64,000 bases of DNA from Funiculus sociatus GB2-C1 (GCF_039962115.1 NZ_JAMPKJ010000012.1:52989-116988); one strand, 5' to 3'. Counted from the stretch's first letter, positions 25,452 to 36,567 are shown. The notes: generated by a model from the sequence alone, not told the origin. A program made the numbers and translations.

Positions 25452-25640
25452 CAAAAAAAAACCAGCCACTCGCGTGGGCTGGTCAAGCTTGCTGTGTTGG
25501 GAGGAGGAAAACCTGATGCCAAGACGGAAAATCGGCCCTTGCGATCGTTCCAAAAGCGAAGCTGCGTCTAGCATAATGACTTTCCTATGTAAATAAATGT
25601 AACATACTTACTAGGAAAATCGCAATTTTTCGTTACAAAT
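25452..25640 (-). ncRNA. Short leader transcript with small ORF and intrinsic terminator
   Basis: Minus strand: TTGACA (plus 25662-25667) and TACTAA(T) about 16 bases on (25639-25645) form a plausible promoter. ATG at 25574 with taggaaag upstream opens a frame starting MLDAASLLERSQGPIFRLG. About 90 bases later a terminator forms: ACCAGCC / GGCTGGT with a GCGA tetraloop (25461-25483) and nine T. The frame runs through the terminator, so peptide translation could affect folding, as in attenuators. The next gene downstream is the ABC exporter at 25337. It could instead be an independent sRNA. Confidence 0.45.
25461..25483 (-). terminator. Intrinsic terminator of the leader upstream of the ABC exporter
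   Basis: ACCAGCC-(C)-AC / GT-GGCTGGT stem with GCGA (GNRA) loop and a run of nine U on the minus strand (plus 25452-25460). Strong by composition. Confidence 0.8.
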
Positions 25641-25760
25641 TAGTACCAATTAATTGTTTTTTGTCAATCGTTGTCGTTTGTTTTACTCGATCGCAGACAA
25701 CCGATGACTCTCCCCAAGTGTAGATTTATGGAATAGATGCACAAAAACCTGAGATATTTA
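25641..25760. other. Promoter spacer of the leader and 3' flank of the M48-like gene
   Basis: Holds the -35 element of the leader and otherwise AT-rich sequence. No terminator hairpin was seen for the convergentless M48-like gene, which ends at 25761. Confidence 0.35.
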
Positions 25761-28361
25761 CTAGCCGCGCCAAATAATGTAAATTCCCCAAGCCGCAGCT
25801 GCACACGCCAAAATCGTTGACCAGATAGGGTGGTAGGAGCGAGTGGTTATACCGCTTTGCGATCGCAGGGTTTCCAAATCGATCCAGGGAGTTGCCCCCC
25901 GCCGAAACCAGCCGATGGCTGTGACAGGAAGGTTTACCAGGTCGCCAGGACGAGATGATGGTAAAAGATTGCCAATTGGGCCTAGTTGGGAGCAATGGTG
26001 TAATTTGATTAAACCCGTGTCAGTTTGCAAGATTAAATCCTGTCCCAGCCAATTACTCATCCCTCGCCGCCCTAAGAGTTTTCCTTGCATACGTACTGGC
26101 TTACTATCCACAGGGAGAGTGGCGGTACTGGCGTAGAGCTTTGGCAGGTTGGGGTCTTGCAAGTTGCCTGGTTTGATATCCGGGAAGAAGGCATTAATCC
26201 GCAAAAAGGTGCCAAGGCCAAAACCTATCGGTAAGCAACCGATAAGAATAGTCCAGTAATCGTCCAGCATCCAAACAAGTTGCCGGATTCCGAAGAAACT
26301 ACCAATCCAACCCAACAGCCAAAATAAACATCCCAAGGCTAAACCGAACAAGATGCCAAAAAAGGGCGCACCTTGTAAGAGGAGTTTGGAGTTTGGAGTT
26401 CTTAGCTTCGTTTTTGGGGTTTTGAGTGAGGGTATTTGAGTGAAGTTTAGTTCTGTTTCCAGCTTCCAGTGACGGGCGTAGAGGGATATTAAGTACAAGC
26501 GATCGCCTATTAAAGGATGAGAGTTATTAATCGTCATCCACTGACGAGACGGGTTGAGACAATCCCATTGCAGAACTGATTCAAAGGTAGTAAGAGGCGT
26601 GACACTGCCCAAAGCGATCGCCTGTCGGTGTCCCACTGGCATCAGTAAGTCGAAGCTTTCTAAAAGCCAGCTAGTTGATTGATGTTGTTGGACATCAGCG
26701 GCAATGCCAATGGCAATTTTAAGTAAAGCACGGGTAAGTCCATTGGGGTTGCCAGTGATATCTGTCGCCACGCGATCGCTATAATTAAATCGCGATCGCG
26801 ACAACCACAAACCTAAAGCGCGAGTTAGCCAAAATAAGCCGTAACTCAAAGCCGAAATAACCGCCGCAGGTATTTTTAGTACAGGGCTTTGAGTGCTGTC
26901 TCCCCAACGCGCTACTTGCCAATAAACTATGTAAGCAAGCTGTGCGACTAAGACGACGAGGGAAATTACTGCCAAATTCGCTCCCAACGGCAAACACGCT
27001 AAGGCAATCCACCAACAATTAAACGCCCAATCCGGGTTTCCTAACAAGTAGAAAAAACCGCCGATTAGAAACATCCCAAATGCGATCGCAATCCCTACCA
27101 GCCTATTTTGGACAATATGCCCCAACTCACCTGCATAGATGGCGGCAATTTCCTCATCTGCCAGTTGATCTAATAGCCCTTGACTAACTACGATGCGGGC
27201 AGTTTGGGGCAAATTTCCATAAGTGAGTGCAACTGGGGCGCTACTAGGTAATATCTTTAAAGTTGGCAACTTTAAGCGCTTTTGTCCGCAATAGCGCGGT
27301 AACATTTTAGCTGCCTCTGGGCTGAATTTAGACAGCCCAGAAAGAGACAAGGGTTGGATGCCATAAAAGTGCTTGAGTATAAGATCCAGTATCCAGGGCG
27401 ACAGACACGCAAGCAACAGTAAAAGTATTACTACAACCCCGGTTGGTTGTTCGTAAAAAGCTTGGATAGGTTGCAAAAAGGGAATATTGAGCAAGAAGTT
27501 GTTCGTCGTCGTCATTACGAACTGAAGTAAAAGCGAAATCGCCCAAAATAAAGCGATCGCAACTCCAGCCTGAAGCAACCACAAACGCTCTTGTTGTACT
27601 GCTTTCATAGCTTTCCATCCTTGGGCGCGTCCAGCTTGCTTCCATTGTAAAGACGCAGGCGATCGCGTCTGTTCAACAGGCAATTCATCCGCATCTTTAC
27701 TGCTGTCATCAGTTCCAAATGTCTCAGAAATTGCCGCCGCTAAGAGTGGTTTATTCTCGTTCGCATCTGACCGGGAAGGAGATCGGGGAGACTCTGCTTG
27801 TGTATTCCCCTTTACTGCCTTTTGTACAGGCGCACTTACGTCTTTTTTATCAGACTGGGATGTGTCCCTTGGTGTCGCTGGACTTGCAGTTGTTTGTAAA
27901 GGCACATCAGCAATATTAGAACCCGTCCCCGTGCGGATTTGTGGGGGTAGGGTTTCGTTGAGAGGGACAAACCCCGTGACATCGGATGCTGGTGGTGGTT
28001 CTAGTGCTGGCGTTGTTTCGTTGAGAGGGGCAAACCCCGTGACATCTACCGTTTTTGGGGAAGGTTCAGATTTTGGGGGCGGTTGAGGATAACGTTGATC
28101 CAATTTAGCTTTGATAGGCTCCGCCCAGCTTTTAACTTTGGGATATTTGCTTTGACTGAGGGCGACACAAAGCGATCGCGCTTTCTCAATTTTGCCAGTG
28201 CGTTCGTAAGCAACCACCAGTCCCATCTGAGCGCGGACGACTGACTTTGAACTGAGATCAACTTCGCAGACACCTTCAAGGTGAGCGATCGCATCTTGGT
28301 AATTTCCCTGTTTCAGGGCTGTTAGACCATCGTCCAGAGATGGGTCAGGTAGAGAAGCCAT
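25761..28361 (-). CDS. TPR/M48-like membrane protein with degenerate HExxH
   Basis: 866 residues. The N-terminus has two TPR-like helical pairs (about 1-90), then a Pro-rich disordered part with a repeated DVTGF(A/V)PLNET motif (about 110-140). Several membrane spans surround a peptidase-M48-like domain (SSAPVALTYGNLPQTARIVVS then LADEEIAAIYAGELGHIVQNRLVG, about 370-420). Where M48 proteases have HExxH, this reads GELGH (about 407-411), so the first zinc ligand is missing. A further Uma-unrelated C-terminal domain follows (GKLLGRRGMSNWLGQDLILQ). Residues near 660 (LKTPKTKLRTPNSKLLLQG) are read from heptanucleotide repeat DNA. Probably a non-catalytic relative; role unknown. Confidence 0.7.
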   Translation of the reverse strand: MASLPDPSLDDGLTALKQGNYQDAIAHLEGVCEVDLSSKSVVRAQMGLVVAYERTGKIEKARSLCVALSQSKYPKVKSWAEPIKAKLDQRYPQPPPKSEPSPKTVDVTGFAPLNETTPALEPPPASDVTGFVPLNETLPPQIRTGTGSNIADVPLQTTASPATPRDTSQSDKKDVSAPVQKAVKGNTQAESPRSPSRSDANENKPLLAAAISETFGTDDSSKDADELPVEQTRSPASLQWKQAGRAQGWKAMKAVQQERLWLLQAGVAIALFWAISLLLQFVMTTTNNFLLNIPFLQPIQAFYEQPTGVVVILLLLLACLSPWILDLILKHFYGIQPLSLSGLSKFSPEAAKMLPRYCGQKRLKLPTLKILPSSAPVALTYGNLPQTARIVVSQGLLDQLADEEIAAIYAGELGHIVQNRLVGIAIAFGMFLIGGFFYLLGNPDWAFNCWWIALACLPLGANLAVISLVVLVAQLAYIVYWQVARWGDSTQSPVLKIPAAVISALSYGLFWLTRALGLWLSRSRFNYSDRVATDITGNPNGLTRALLKIAIGIAADVQQHQSTSWLLESFDLLMPVGHRQAIALGSVTPLTTFESVLQWDCLNPSRQWMTINNSHPLIGDRLYLISLYARHWKLETELNFTQIPSLKTPKTKLRTPNSKLLLQGAPFFGILFGLALGCLFWLLGWIGSFFGIRQLVWMLDDYWTILIGCLPIGFGLGTFLRINAFFPDIKPGNLQDPNLPKLYASTATLPVDSKPVRMQGKLLGRRGMSNWLGQDLILQTDTGLIKLHHCSQLGPIGNLLPSSRPGDLVNLPVTAIGWFRRGATPWIDLETLRSQSGITTRSYHPIWSTILACAAAAWGIYIIWRG

Positions 28362-28607
28362 AAAAATTCTTTCACTCGGCGTCCTTCCAAGATACCCATA
28401 CTTCTGCTCTCAAGTATCAAAATTTGGGATTTTGCCTCGCCCAAAATCTTTCCTATATCCGTAGCATCTTGGCTACAATTTGTATCATTTATTCTCTCCC
28501 TCTGGGCTGGCAGGAAGGCAGGGTGGTTTCATACAACCCTTAGAAAATTGCGACATTTTGTAGGGGCATGGCAATGCCATGCCCCTACCGCACAAATTAT
28601 CCTTAAC
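28362..28607. other. 246-base spacer with palindrome
   Basis: Separates the M48-like gene from prfC. The only clear element is the palindrome at 28560-28588. Confidence 0.5.
28560..28588 (-). terminator. gtaggggcatggc palindrome after prfC
   Basis: 14-bp arms with a one-base loop: gtaggggcatggca and its complement. It lies 20 bases after the prfC stop on the minus strand, followed by aaaatgtcgc-type sequence in plus and by no long T-run, so it may be a dispersed repeat that serves as an mRNA 3' end. Confidence 0.5.
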
Positions 28608-30257
28608 TTACAACTCCACTGGTTGTTGTCCCGCAACTACAGGCGCTGCGACATTCAACTTCAGCTCTGGGTGATCTGCTTGCACCTGCTGACAATTCCA
28701 TTCATTTCGGAATAACAGCACCGGACGACCCCAACTATCCTTCACCGTGACAGTGTTGAACAATCGCCCAACTTTTTGCAACGCTTCCCAACCACCATCA
28801 ACCCAACGCGCCACACTATAAGGTAACAATTCCAACAAAGTCTCAACGCCGTACTCATTCTGCATCCGGAACTGCACCACTTCAAATTGCAGTTGTCCCA
28901 CTGCTGCCAGAATTGGGTCGCGTTTGGCATCATCCGCCGAGTACATGATTTGTACCGCGCCTTCTTCCCGCAGTTCGGAAACGCCTTTGTGGAATTGCTT
29001 GAACTTGGAAGGGTTGGGATTTTTCAGATAAGCGAAGATTTCCGGCGAGAAGCAGGGAATCCCTTCATATTCCAGCTTCTGACCAGTATAAATTGTGTCA
29101 CCAATCGCAAATACGCCGGGATTGTTCAAACCAATCACATCGCCAGGATACGCTTCTTCAATTGATTCTCTGTCTTGGGCAAATAGTTTTTGGGGACGAG
29201 ACAGACGAACAGCTTTGCCAGTACGGGCGTGATTTACCGTCATATCTTTTTCAAACTTACCAGTACAGACGCGCACAAAGGCAATGCGATCGCGATGCTT
29301 CGGGTCCATATTCGCCTGGAGTTTGAAGACAAAGCCAGAAAATTCTGGATAAGTCGGGGGAATTTCGCCGTTGGTGGAGTTGCGCGAACCCGGCTTCAAG
29401 GCATAATCCAGAAAGGCGTTTAAAAACGGCTCCACACCAAAGTTGGTCATGGCGCTACCAAAGAATACGGGTGTCATTTTGCCAGCGTGAACCAAATCTA
29501 AGTCAAGTTGTGACCCCACGCCTTCTATGAGTTCTAAATCGTCTTTGAGTTGGTAGTAAAGCTCTGGCTCTAAAAGTTCTTCAATCCGAGGATCACCTAA
29601 TTCTACAACCGTATCAATGGCTTCGCGCTTGCCGTGTTCGCTGCGCTCGAACAGGTGAATTTTTTTCTCTCGTCGGTCGTAGACACCTTTGAAGCGATCG
29701 CCCATCCCAATCGGCCAGTTTACCGCATAAGTCTGCAACCCTAACTCCCGCTCGATTTCATCCAGCAGATCCAACGGTTCGCGTCCTGGTCTATCGAGTT
29801 TGTTTACAAAAGTAAAAGTGGGGAGATTTCGCATCCGACACACTTCAAACAGTTTCCGTGTCTGCGGTTCCAAACCCTTAGCCGCATCAATTAGCATCAC
29901 GGCATTATCTGCTGCTGCCAAAGTGCGATAAGTATCTTCACTGAAGTCTTGGTGTCCGGGAGTGTCCAGCAAGTTAATCTGACAATTTTCATACTCAAAC
30001 TGCAACACCGTCGAGGTAATCGAAATTCCCCGTTGTTGTTCCATTTCCATCCAGTCAGATGTTGCCTTTTTTTGCGCCCGTCGCGCCTTGACTGCTCCCG
30101 CCTCGTGAATTGCGCCTCCGTACAGCAAAAGCTTTTCCGTCAGCGTCGTTTTACCCGCGTCGGGGTGAGAAATAATCGCAAAGTTGCGCCGCCGCTCAAC
30201 TGCTTGTTGTAATTCGGCTTTAATTGTCGTTTCTTGGAGATGTGAATCAGTTACCAT
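28608..30257 (-). CDS. prfC: Peptide chain release factor 3
   Basis: 549 residues, slightly longer than the E. coli protein. RF3 is the GTPase that removes RF1/RF2 from ribosomes after termination. G1 is [10 protein letters not shown], the switch I region has [10 protein letters not shown]3 is [12 protein letters not shown], and G4 is [12 protein letters not shown], followed by RF3-specific domains ([23 protein letters not shown]). Single gene, ATG at 30257. Identification is secure. Confidence 0.97.
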   Translation of the reverse strand: MVTDSHLQETTIKAELQQAVERRRNFAIISHPDAGKTTLTEKLLLYGGAIHEAGAVKARRAQKKATSDWMEMEQQRGISITSTVLQFEYENCQINLLDTPGHQDFSEDTYRTLAAADNAVMLIDAAKGLEPQTRKLFEVCRMRNLPTFTFVNKLDRPGREPLDLLDEIERELGLQTYAVNWPIGMGDRFKGVYDRREKKIHLFERSEHGKREAIDTVVELGDPRIEELLEPELYYQLKDDLELIEGVGSQLDLDLVHAGKMTPVFFGSAMTNFGVEPFLNAFLDYALKPGSRNSTNGEIPPTYPEFSGFVFKLQANMDPKHRDRIAFVRVCTGKFEKDMTVNHARTGKAVRLSRPQKLFAQDRESIEEAYPGDVIGLNNPGVFAIGDTIYTGQKLEYEGIPCFSPEIFAYLKNPNPSKFKQFHKGVSELREEGAVQIMYSADDAKRDPILAAVGQLQFEVVQFRMQNEYGVETLLELLPYSVARWVDGGWEALQKVGRLFNTVTVKDSWGRPVLLFRNEWNCQQVQADHPELKLNVAAPVVAGQQPVEL

Positions 30258-30667
30258 TCTGATAATTTGTTCGTTGCTTTACAAAAATAATAATTATCAA
30301 AGCTAATAATTATAAAGCTTAAAGTTTCTCTTTATATATTTACTATATCATGTAGGTGCCAATAACCACCTAAAGTACCCGTATTTTTAACGTTCTCAGG
30401 GATATTGCGATCGCTACTTTCCGTATATTTTCGGATTAACAGCCCCACTTTAATGAGCCAATTTAAAATGAATCCTATTACTGCACTTTAGGAGCTTCAG
30501 CCGTCAGCAGCTGTTATAACTATGGCTCCGGTCGATAATTGGGCAATTCTTCTGAAGAGAGCCTATCTACCCTCTACAAAAAGAATGAATTACCCATGCA
30601 GTCCCAAACATTGGCTCGATACTCGTTCTTAGTATCTGGGTAAAAGCGCCAAAAATAAGAAAATTTT
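30258..30667. other. 410-base divergent spacer between prfC and the ethylene-receptor kinase
   Basis: AT-rich next to prfC with one HIP1-like site. It must carry promoters for both genes, but no clear -35/-10 pair or repeat was found. Confidence 0.4.
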
Positions 30668-33310
30668 ATGTTAGAAATTTTACAAAATATTTTTACTTCA
30701 AATCAATTTATTCCTCACGGACACTGCTACCTCTGGAAACCAGGGCTAGTGGGGCTAAATATCCTGTCAGATTCTTTGATTGCCCTAGCTTATTATTCAA
30801 TTCCCTTGCTACTGGTGACAATTGTCCGCAAGCGAGGCGATTTGCCCTTCGACTGGATTTTCATCTTATTTGGCACGTTTATTGTTGCTTGTGGCACAGG
30901 GCATCTTTTGGAGATATGGACGCTGTGGCACCCGATATATTGGATTTCGGGGTTGGTGAAAGCACTAACTGCTATAGTGTCCGTTGCTACCGGAATTGTG
31001 CTGATGTCGTTGATTCCGAAAATCTTAACCTTGCCCAGCCCCGTCCAGCTAGAAGAAGCCAATCGCAAACTGGAAAAGGAAATTGAGAAGCGCTATCTTG
31101 TCGAGGAAAAGCTCCAACTGGCAATGGACAACATTCCGCAGTTCTTGTTCTGGAAAGATAGAAACTCAGTTTACCAGGGTTGTAATCGCAACTTTGCCCT
31201 CGCAGCTGGCTTAAACAATCCAGACGATATTATTGGTCTTACAGACTATGAATTGGCTTGGAAGCGTGAGGAATCTGATTTTTTCCGCCAGTGTGATGCG
31301 CGTGTGATGGAAAGAGATACACCTGAGTATCACATAATCGAAACCCAACTTCGAGCTGATGGTACAGAAGTTTGGGTAGATACAAATAAAGTCCCGCTAC
31401 ATAACGCGGAAGGTAATGTAATTGGAATTCTTGGTACATACGAAGATATTACTGCTCGCAAACTAGCAGAACAAGAATTGCAAGCTACAGTCGCTGAACT
31501 GAGAGCATTGTTTGCAGCAATGTCTGATGTAATTATAGTTATGGACGCTAAAGGTAGCTATCTAAAAATTGCTCCAACAAATCCTTCACTATCGTACAAA
31601 CCGCCGATAGAGTTACTAGGCAAAACCCTGCACGACGTTTTTCCGAAAGCAGAAGCTGATGCCTTTTTGGGCAATATTCGCCGCGCCTTGGAACAAAGGC
31701 AGATGGTGAATACAGAATACAGCATGATAATTGGAAACAATGAATATTGGTTTGCCAATAGCATTTCACCAATTCAGGAAGACTCGGTTATCATTGTGGC
31801 GCGAGATATTACCGAGCGTAAAATCCTAGAAAAAGAATTAGCAATGCGCGAGCAATTGTTAAATTTATTTATCACCGCCGCACCTGTGGGAATGTGTATT
31901 TTAGATGACCAACTGCGGTATTTGCAAGTCAACGAGGCGTTAGCAGAAACAATCTGTGGCTTGGATGTGGAAAGATTTATCGGAAGACCTATTGGTGAAG
32001 TTATTCCCCATGTTGCACCACTAATTGAGCCGATTTATCGCCGGATACTAACAACAGGAGAATCGGTTCTCAACGTTGAAGGGTGTAGCGAAAAAGCGGA
32101 GCAACCAGGGGTAATGTGTCATTGGGTGGCTTCTCAATTTGCCATACCCGGAGAGGATGGTAAACCGATGGCTATTGGTGCCATCGTAGCTGATATTAGC
32201 GATCGCAAACGAGCAGAAAACGCCCTGCGACAATCAGAAACCGAGTTGAGAAAAAAGAACCAGCAGCTGGAACATACTCTCCAAGAACTCCAACGCACAC
32301 AAGAACAACTGATTCAAAGCGAAAAAATGTCCAGTTTGGGACAGTTAGTGGCGGGTGTGGCTCACGAAATTAACAATCCAATAAGCTTTATCTACGGCAA
32401 TCTCACTCACGTCAGCGAGTATACCCAAGAGTTGCTTTCTTTGGTATGCCTTTACCAGCAACACTATCCCCAACCATCCGCTGAAATTGAAACTTTGAGT
32501 GAAGAACTCGATTTGGATTTTCTGGCACAAGACTTGCCCAAAATTCTGTCATCAATGAAGAATGGAGCAACCCGCATCCGCGAGATTGTCTTATCTTTGC
32601 GGAACTTCTCGCGGCTAGATGAGGCAGAGGTGAAGGCTGTCAATATCCACGAAGGTATTGACAACACGCTGCTAATTCTGCAAAACCGCCTGCATTCTCA
32701 GGCGCTAGCTTGGGAAAAAGGAGGAAGACACGCCGAAATTAAAATAATTAAAGAGTATGGGAAACTGCCGCCAGTCAAGTGTTATGCAGGGCAGCTGAAT
32801 CAGGTATTTTTGAATATCCTCACTAATGCCATTGATGCTCTGGATATGAAGGCTGGGGACTGGGGACAAGAGACAAGGGATTGGGGGCTGGGGACTGGGG
32901 ACAAGGGACAAGGGACTGGGGATTGGGGACAAGAGACAAGGGACAAGGGACTGGGTAAGAGTCCTTCCAATTCCCAATTCCCAATTCCCAATCCCCAATT
33001 CCCAATTCCCAATTCCCAATCCCCAATCCCAAAAATTCGGATTAGCACCGAATTTCAGGGAAACGATTGGGTAGTGGTTCGGATTGCTGATAATGGTTGT
33101 GGCATGACCCAAGAGGTTCGGCGTAGGCTGTTTGACCCATTTTTTACCACTAAACCCGTTGGCAAGGGGACTGGTTTGGGGTTGTCAATCAGCTATCAAA
33201 TTGTGAAAAAGCATGGCGGTATCTTGCAGTGTGTTTCCGCACCAACTCAAGGGGCGGAATTTGTCATCCGGATTCCGATTCAGCAAAAAGTGGGAATTGG
33301 TAATTGCTAA
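30668..33310 (+). CDS. Ethylene-receptor-type PAS sensor histidine kinase
   Basis: 880 residues. Three N-terminal membrane helices form an ethylene-binding domain: Asp35, Tyr42, Pro46, Ile72, Cys75 and His79 sit at the same spacing as plant ETR1 Asp25, Tyr32, Pro36, Ile62, Cys65 and His69; Cys and His bind Cu(I). Then three PAS domains (about 140-265, 275-390, 395-520), a coiled coil, HisKA ([11 protein letters not shown]) and a HATPase domain (N-box [11 protein letters not shown] boxes DNGCGM and GTGLGLS). Residues about 728-788 are an insertion of translated repeat DNA in the ATPase domain. No response regulator adjoins. Related to the kinases at 38114 and 43305. Confidence 0.9.
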   Translation: MLEILQNIFTSNQFIPHGHCYLWKPGLVGLNILSDSLIALAYYSIPLLLVTIVRKRGDLPFDWIFILFGTFIVACGTGHLLEIWTLWHPIYWISGLVKALTAIVSVATGIVLMSLIPKILTLPSPVQLEEANRKLEKEIEKRYLVEEKLQLAMDNIPQFLFWKDRNSVYQGCNRNFALAAGLNNPDDIIGLTDYELAWKREESDFFRQCDARVMERDTPEYHIIETQLRADGTEVWVDTNKVPLHNAEGNVIGILGTYEDITARKLAEQELQATVAELRALFAAMSDVIIVMDAKGSYLKIAPTNPSLSYKPPIELLGKTLHDVFPKAEADAFLGNIRRALEQRQMVNTEYSMIIGNNEYWFANSISPIQEDSVIIVARDITERKILEKELAMREQLLNLFITAAPVGMCILDDQLRYLQVNEALAETICGLDVERFIGRPIGEVIPHVAPLIEPIYRRILTTGESVLNVEGCSEKAEQPGVMCHWVASQFAIPGEDGKPMAIGAIVADISDRKRAENALRQSETELRKKNQQLEHTLQELQRTQEQLIQSEKMSSLGQLVAGVAHEINNPISFIYGNLTHVSEYTQELLSLVCLYQQHYPQPSAEIETLSEELDLDFLAQDLPKILSSMKNGATRIREIVLSLRNFSRLDEAEVKAVNIHEGIDNTLLILQNRLHSQALAWEKGGRHAEIKIIKEYGKLPPVKCYAGQLNQVFLNILTNAIDALDMKAGDWGQETRDWGLGTGDKGQGTGDWGQETRDKGLGKSPSNSQFPIPNPQFPIPNSQSPIPKIRISTEFQGNDWVVVRIADNGCGMTQEVRRRLFDPFFTTKPVGKGTGLGLSISYQIVKKHGGILQCVSAPTQGAEFVIRIPIQQKVGIGNC
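32853..33033. repeat. Heptanucleotide (STRR-type) repeat tract inside the kinase gene
   Basis: First half: many tandem ggggact / gggacaa / gagacaa units. Second half: cccaattc / ccccaatc units, the complementary orientation, so the tract can fold on itself. It stays in frame and is translated as Gly-Asp-Trp-Gly and Pro-Asn-Ser-Gln type repeats. It is related to tracts at 38409-38520 and 43598-43740. Confidence 0.85.
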
Positions 33311-33474
33311 TCGGTAATTGGGGGAAAAATAAGCAAAATTTATTTGTGCTTATTTACTTTCGCAGGAGAGCCTTTTTCAGGTACGGGAAGCCGCTTTAAG
33401 AGTGCGGCTCACCCCCGGCGATCGCGTGTTACATTCAAGGCAACAGAAAAGAATTATCTGCATTAGGGGGAAGG

Positions 33475-33819
33475 ATGTACGACACAGACAAGCGGAAGTT
33501 GCTATCGGCACTGGCTCATGGCTCAATCTTTTTTAGCACCGCACTTGTGTCTATCGGACTACCGATTGCGATTTGGTTCGTATCCGAAGACCCAGTTGTG
33601 AAAGAAAATGCTAAGGAAGCCATCAACTTCCACTTCAATGTATGGTTGTATGGGGCGATTATTGGAGTGTTAGTTTTTCTAACCCTTGGTTTACTAGGCC
33701 CTATCCTGGTGCCTTTAGGGTTTCTTCTCCACTGGGGGCTAACAATTTTGGCAATTACCCATAGTTTGAGCAATACTGACCAAGCTTACCGCTATGCCTT
33801 TATTTTTCGCTTACTGTAG
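33475..33819 (+). CDS. DUF4870 family small membrane protein
   Basis: 114 residues with three hydrophobic segments. The family signature is KRKLLSALAHGSIFF at the start, ENAKEAINFHFNVWLYG in the middle and a terminal hydrophobic pair ending YRYAFIFRLL. ATG at 33475 follows ggggggaagg, a strong Shine-Dalgarno. Function unknown; Tic20/DUF4870 relatives exist in chloroplast import, but no such role is inferred here. Followed by a terminator at 33886. Confidence 0.88.
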   Translation: MYDTDKRKLLSALAHGSIFFSTALVSIGLPIAIWFVSEDPVVKENAKEAINFHFNVWLYGAIIGVLVFLTLGLLGPILVPLGFLLHWGLTILAITHSLSNTDQAYRYAFIFRLL

Positions 33820-33885
33820 TCTTTAGGCTGTTGCGATCGCTAAATCTTTCGTGGCTATAGTTAAGTAGACACATAAAACAGAAAT

Positions 33886-33919
33886 ATAAAACCCGTTTTC
33901 TCTCGGAAACGGGTTTTAT
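33886..33919. terminator. Bidirectional-type terminator after the DUF4870 gene
   Basis: 13-bp perfect arms, ataaaacccgttt and aaacgggttttat, around tctctcgg-type loop. Terminal T/A tracts are on both sides, so it can terminate in either direction. Confidence 0.8.
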
Positions 33920-34051
33920 GTCTTAGATACTGGGTCGCTTGGTGCATCCTGATTGCGAATGCTTGTGATGTGCGATCGCTTGCAAAATTCACTGCCCCAA
34001 AACGGTAAAATCCTAGTCTGAACCTAAATCTTACTCCTCCTTACCCTAGAA

Positions 34052-35035
34052 ATGGCAGAAACTTTATTCTTCAACGCCCTCCGCGAAGCCATAGACGAAG
34101 AAATGGCACGCGATTCAGCTGTATTCGTTCTCGGTGAAGACGTTGGTCACTACGGCGGCTCTTACAAAGTTACCAAAGACTTATACAAAAAATATGGCGA
34201 CCTGCGCGTACTAGACACCCCCATTGCTGAAAACAGCTTCACAGGGATGGCAGTTGGTGCCGCTATGACCGGACTAAGACCAATTATTGAAGGCATGAAC
34301 ATGGGCTTTTTGCTCCTCGCCTTCAACCAAATCTCCAACAACGCCGGAATGCTACGCTATACTTCCGGCGGTAACTTCAAAATCCCGATGGTGATTCGCG
34401 GCCCCGGCGGTGTCGGTCGTCAGTTGGGTGCAGAACACTCTCAGCGATTAGAAGCTTATTTTCAGGCAGTACCCGGTCTAAAAATTGTCGCTTGTTCCAC
34501 ACCTTATAACGCCAAAGGACTACTAAAAGCCGCCATCCGCGACGATAACCCAGTTTTATTCTTTGAACACGTCCTCCTATACAACTTGAAAGAAGATTTA
34601 CCAGAGGAAGACTATGTGTTGCCTTTGGATAAGGCAGAAGTGGTGCGACAAGGTAAAGATGTAACAATTCTTACCTATTCGCGGATGCGTCACCACGTCA
34701 TGCAAGCCGTGAAAAACTTGGAAAAGGAAGGTTTTGATCCAGAGGTGATTGACCTGATTTCCCTCAAGCCTTTAGACTTTGATACCATTGGCGCTTCCGT
34801 GCGGAAAACCCACCGGGTAATCATCGTGGAAGAATGTATGAAAACTGGTGGAATTGCTGCGGAATTGACAGCATCAATTAGCGATCGCTTATTCGATGAG
34901 CTAGATGCACCAGTGCTGCGACTTTCTTCCCAGGATATCCCGACACCTTACAACGGAAATCTGGAACGGCTGACAATTGTGCAACCAGAGCAAATTGTCG
35001 AAGCTGTGCAGAAGATGATGGCCTTACAAGTTTAA
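34052..35035 (+). CDS. pdhB: Pyruvate dehydrogenase E1 component, beta subunit
   Basis: 327 residues, normal length for the E1-beta subunit that with E1-alpha decarboxylates pyruvate using thiamine diphosphate. Family landmarks: [50 protein letters not shown] and [16 protein letters not shown]1-alpha is not in this window, as is usual for cyanobacteria where the pdh genes are scattered. It is followed by secD at 104 bases, a conserved order in cyanobacteria. Confidence 0.96.
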   Translation: MAETLFFNALREAIDEEMARDSAVFVLGEDVGHYGGSYKVTKDLYKKYGDLRVLDTPIAENSFTGMAVGAAMTGLRPIIEGMNMGFLLLAFNQISNNAGMLRYTSGGNFKIPMVIRGPGGVGRQLGAEHSQRLEAYFQAVPGLKIVACSTPYNAKGLLKAAIRDDNPVLFFEHVLLYNLKEDLPEEDYVLPLDKAEVVRQGKDVTILTYSRMRHHVMQAVKNLEKEGFDPEVIDLISLKPLDFDTIGASVRKTHRVIIVEECMKTGGIAAELTASISDRLFDELDAPVLRLSSQDIPTPYNGNLERLTIVQPEQIVEAVQKMMALQV

Positions 35036-35139
35036 TTTGTCTAGGACAGGTATCTCGCCTGTCCTACTAGACTAACCATCAAAACTGCTGGATTCGCCCA
35101 AAAGGGATTATCATAGCATTTGTTTGAGCAAGTTGTGGT

Positions 35140-36567
35140 ATGCAGAGACAGCGTTCCTTATTAGCCCTAATCCTGGTTTTGGTGATTGCTTCCATCACCG
35201 TGCTTACCAGAATACCTATTCGGCTGGGATTAGACCTCCAGGGTGGGTCACAATTGACAATTCAGGTGAAACCCACAAAAGAGGTCAAGGAAATCAAGCG
35301 CGAAGATTTAGACGCGGTTTTGAAGATAGTAGAAGGCAGAATTAACGGTCTTGGGGTGTCAGAACCCGTGGTGCAAACTGTCGGACAAGACCAAATTTTG
35401 GTACAGTTGCCGGGGGTGAGCGACCCGCAGCAGGCGGAACGGGTACTAGGTGGTACCGCGGTGCTGGATTTTCGCCGCCAGAACCTGGTAGTAGGAACGC
35501 AACTGGGTGTCAGAGAAACCGAGTTGCAGGAATTACTGCTAAAACAACAGCAGTTGCAGGCGAAAGGAGATGCGACAGCGATCGCCGAAAATAAAGAAGC
35601 GATCGCCCAAAAGCAACAACAAATCGCTGAACTCGAACGAGAAGCATTTGAACCCACCGGGCTGTCAGGCAAAAACCTGAAAAATGCCCTTCCTCAACCC
35701 ACACCAAATGGTGACATTTGGGCTGTAGGTATCAGGTTTGATCCTGACGGAGCCGAAAAATTTGCACAATTAACCAAAGATGTAGCCAAAAATGGCGGCA
35801 GGCTGGGTATCTTTCTGGATAATAAGCTGATTAGCGCTCCCGGTGTTGATCCAAAATATGCCCAAACTGGAATTACAGGCGGAAATGCCGAAATTTCCGG
35901 CGATTTTACTTTAGAAACCGCTAACGAATTAGCCCTTCAGTTACGAGGCGGTTCCCTACCCTTCCCAGTAGAAATAATCGAAAACCGCACAGTAGGAGCA
36001 ACGCTAGGACGAGATAGTATCCAAAGCAGTATCTACGCTGGTGTTGGGGGTCTAAGTTTGGTACTGATTTTTATCGGTGTCTATTATCGGCTACCAGGCG
36101 TAATTGCTGATGTCGCTTTGGTTATCTACTCGCTGTTGACATTAGCTACCTTTGTTTTATTAGGTGTCACTTTAACCCTACCGGGAATTGCTGGGTTTAT
36201 TCTCAGTATCGGGATGGCAGTTGATGCCAACGTCCTGATTTTTGAGCGGACGCGGGAAGAATTAAGAGCCGGAAAGAGTTTATATCGCTCTGTGGAGTCT
36301 GGCTTTTACCGGGCGTTTTCCAGCATTTTAGACAGTAACGTGACCACCTTGATTGCGTGTGGAGCCTTGTTTTGGCTGGGTTCAGGTTTGGTGAAGGGTT
36401 TTGCCCTCACTCTGGCTATTGGAGTTTTGGTGAGTATGTTTACAGCAATTACCTGTAGTCGTACCCTGCTAATGACAGCAATAGGATTTCCACAATTACG
36501 CAAACCGGAACTGTATGCTCCGAAGTTGCAGGCATTTGGAAAATCTCAGGCAGGGGCAGGACAATGA
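35140..36567 (+). CDS. secD: Protein translocase subunit SecD
   Basis: 475 residues. SecD and SecF use proton-motive force to help protein export through SecYEG. Six membrane helices: the first at about 5-25, then a large periplasmic part ([15 protein letters not shown]1 region) with a cyanobacterial coiled-coil insert ([13 protein letters not shown]..., about 130-165), then five C-terminal helices with [14 protein letters not shown]. The stop overlaps the secF start by four bases (ATGA), so the two are translationally coupled. Confidence 0.97.
   Translation: MQRQRSLLALILVLVIASITVLTRIPIRLGLDLQGGSQLTIQVKPTKEVKEIKREDLDAVLKIVEGRINGLGVSEPVVQTVGQDQILVQLPGVSDPQQAERVLGGTAVLDFRRQNLVVGTQLGVRETELQELLLKQQQLQAKGDATAIAENKEAIAQKQQQIAELEREAFEPTGLSGKNLKNALPQPTPNGDIWAVGIRFDPDGAEKFAQLTKDVAKNGGRLGIFLDNKLISAPGVDPKYAQTGITGGNAEISGDFTLETANELALQLRGGSLPFPVEIIENRTVGATLGRDSIQSSIYAGVGGLSLVLIFIGVYYRLPGVIADVALVIYSLLTLATFVLLGVTLTLPGIAGFILSIGMAVDANVLIFERTREELRAGKSLYRSVESGFYRAFSSILDSNVTTLIACGALFWLGSGLVKGFALTLAIGVLVSMFTAITCSRTLLMTAIGFPQLRKPELYAPKLQAFGKSQAGAGQ

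Noticed and set aside
25386..25574. 62-codon leader frame as a normal protein gene
   Set aside because: It passes through a strong intrinsic terminator; a leader peptide or chance frame fits better.
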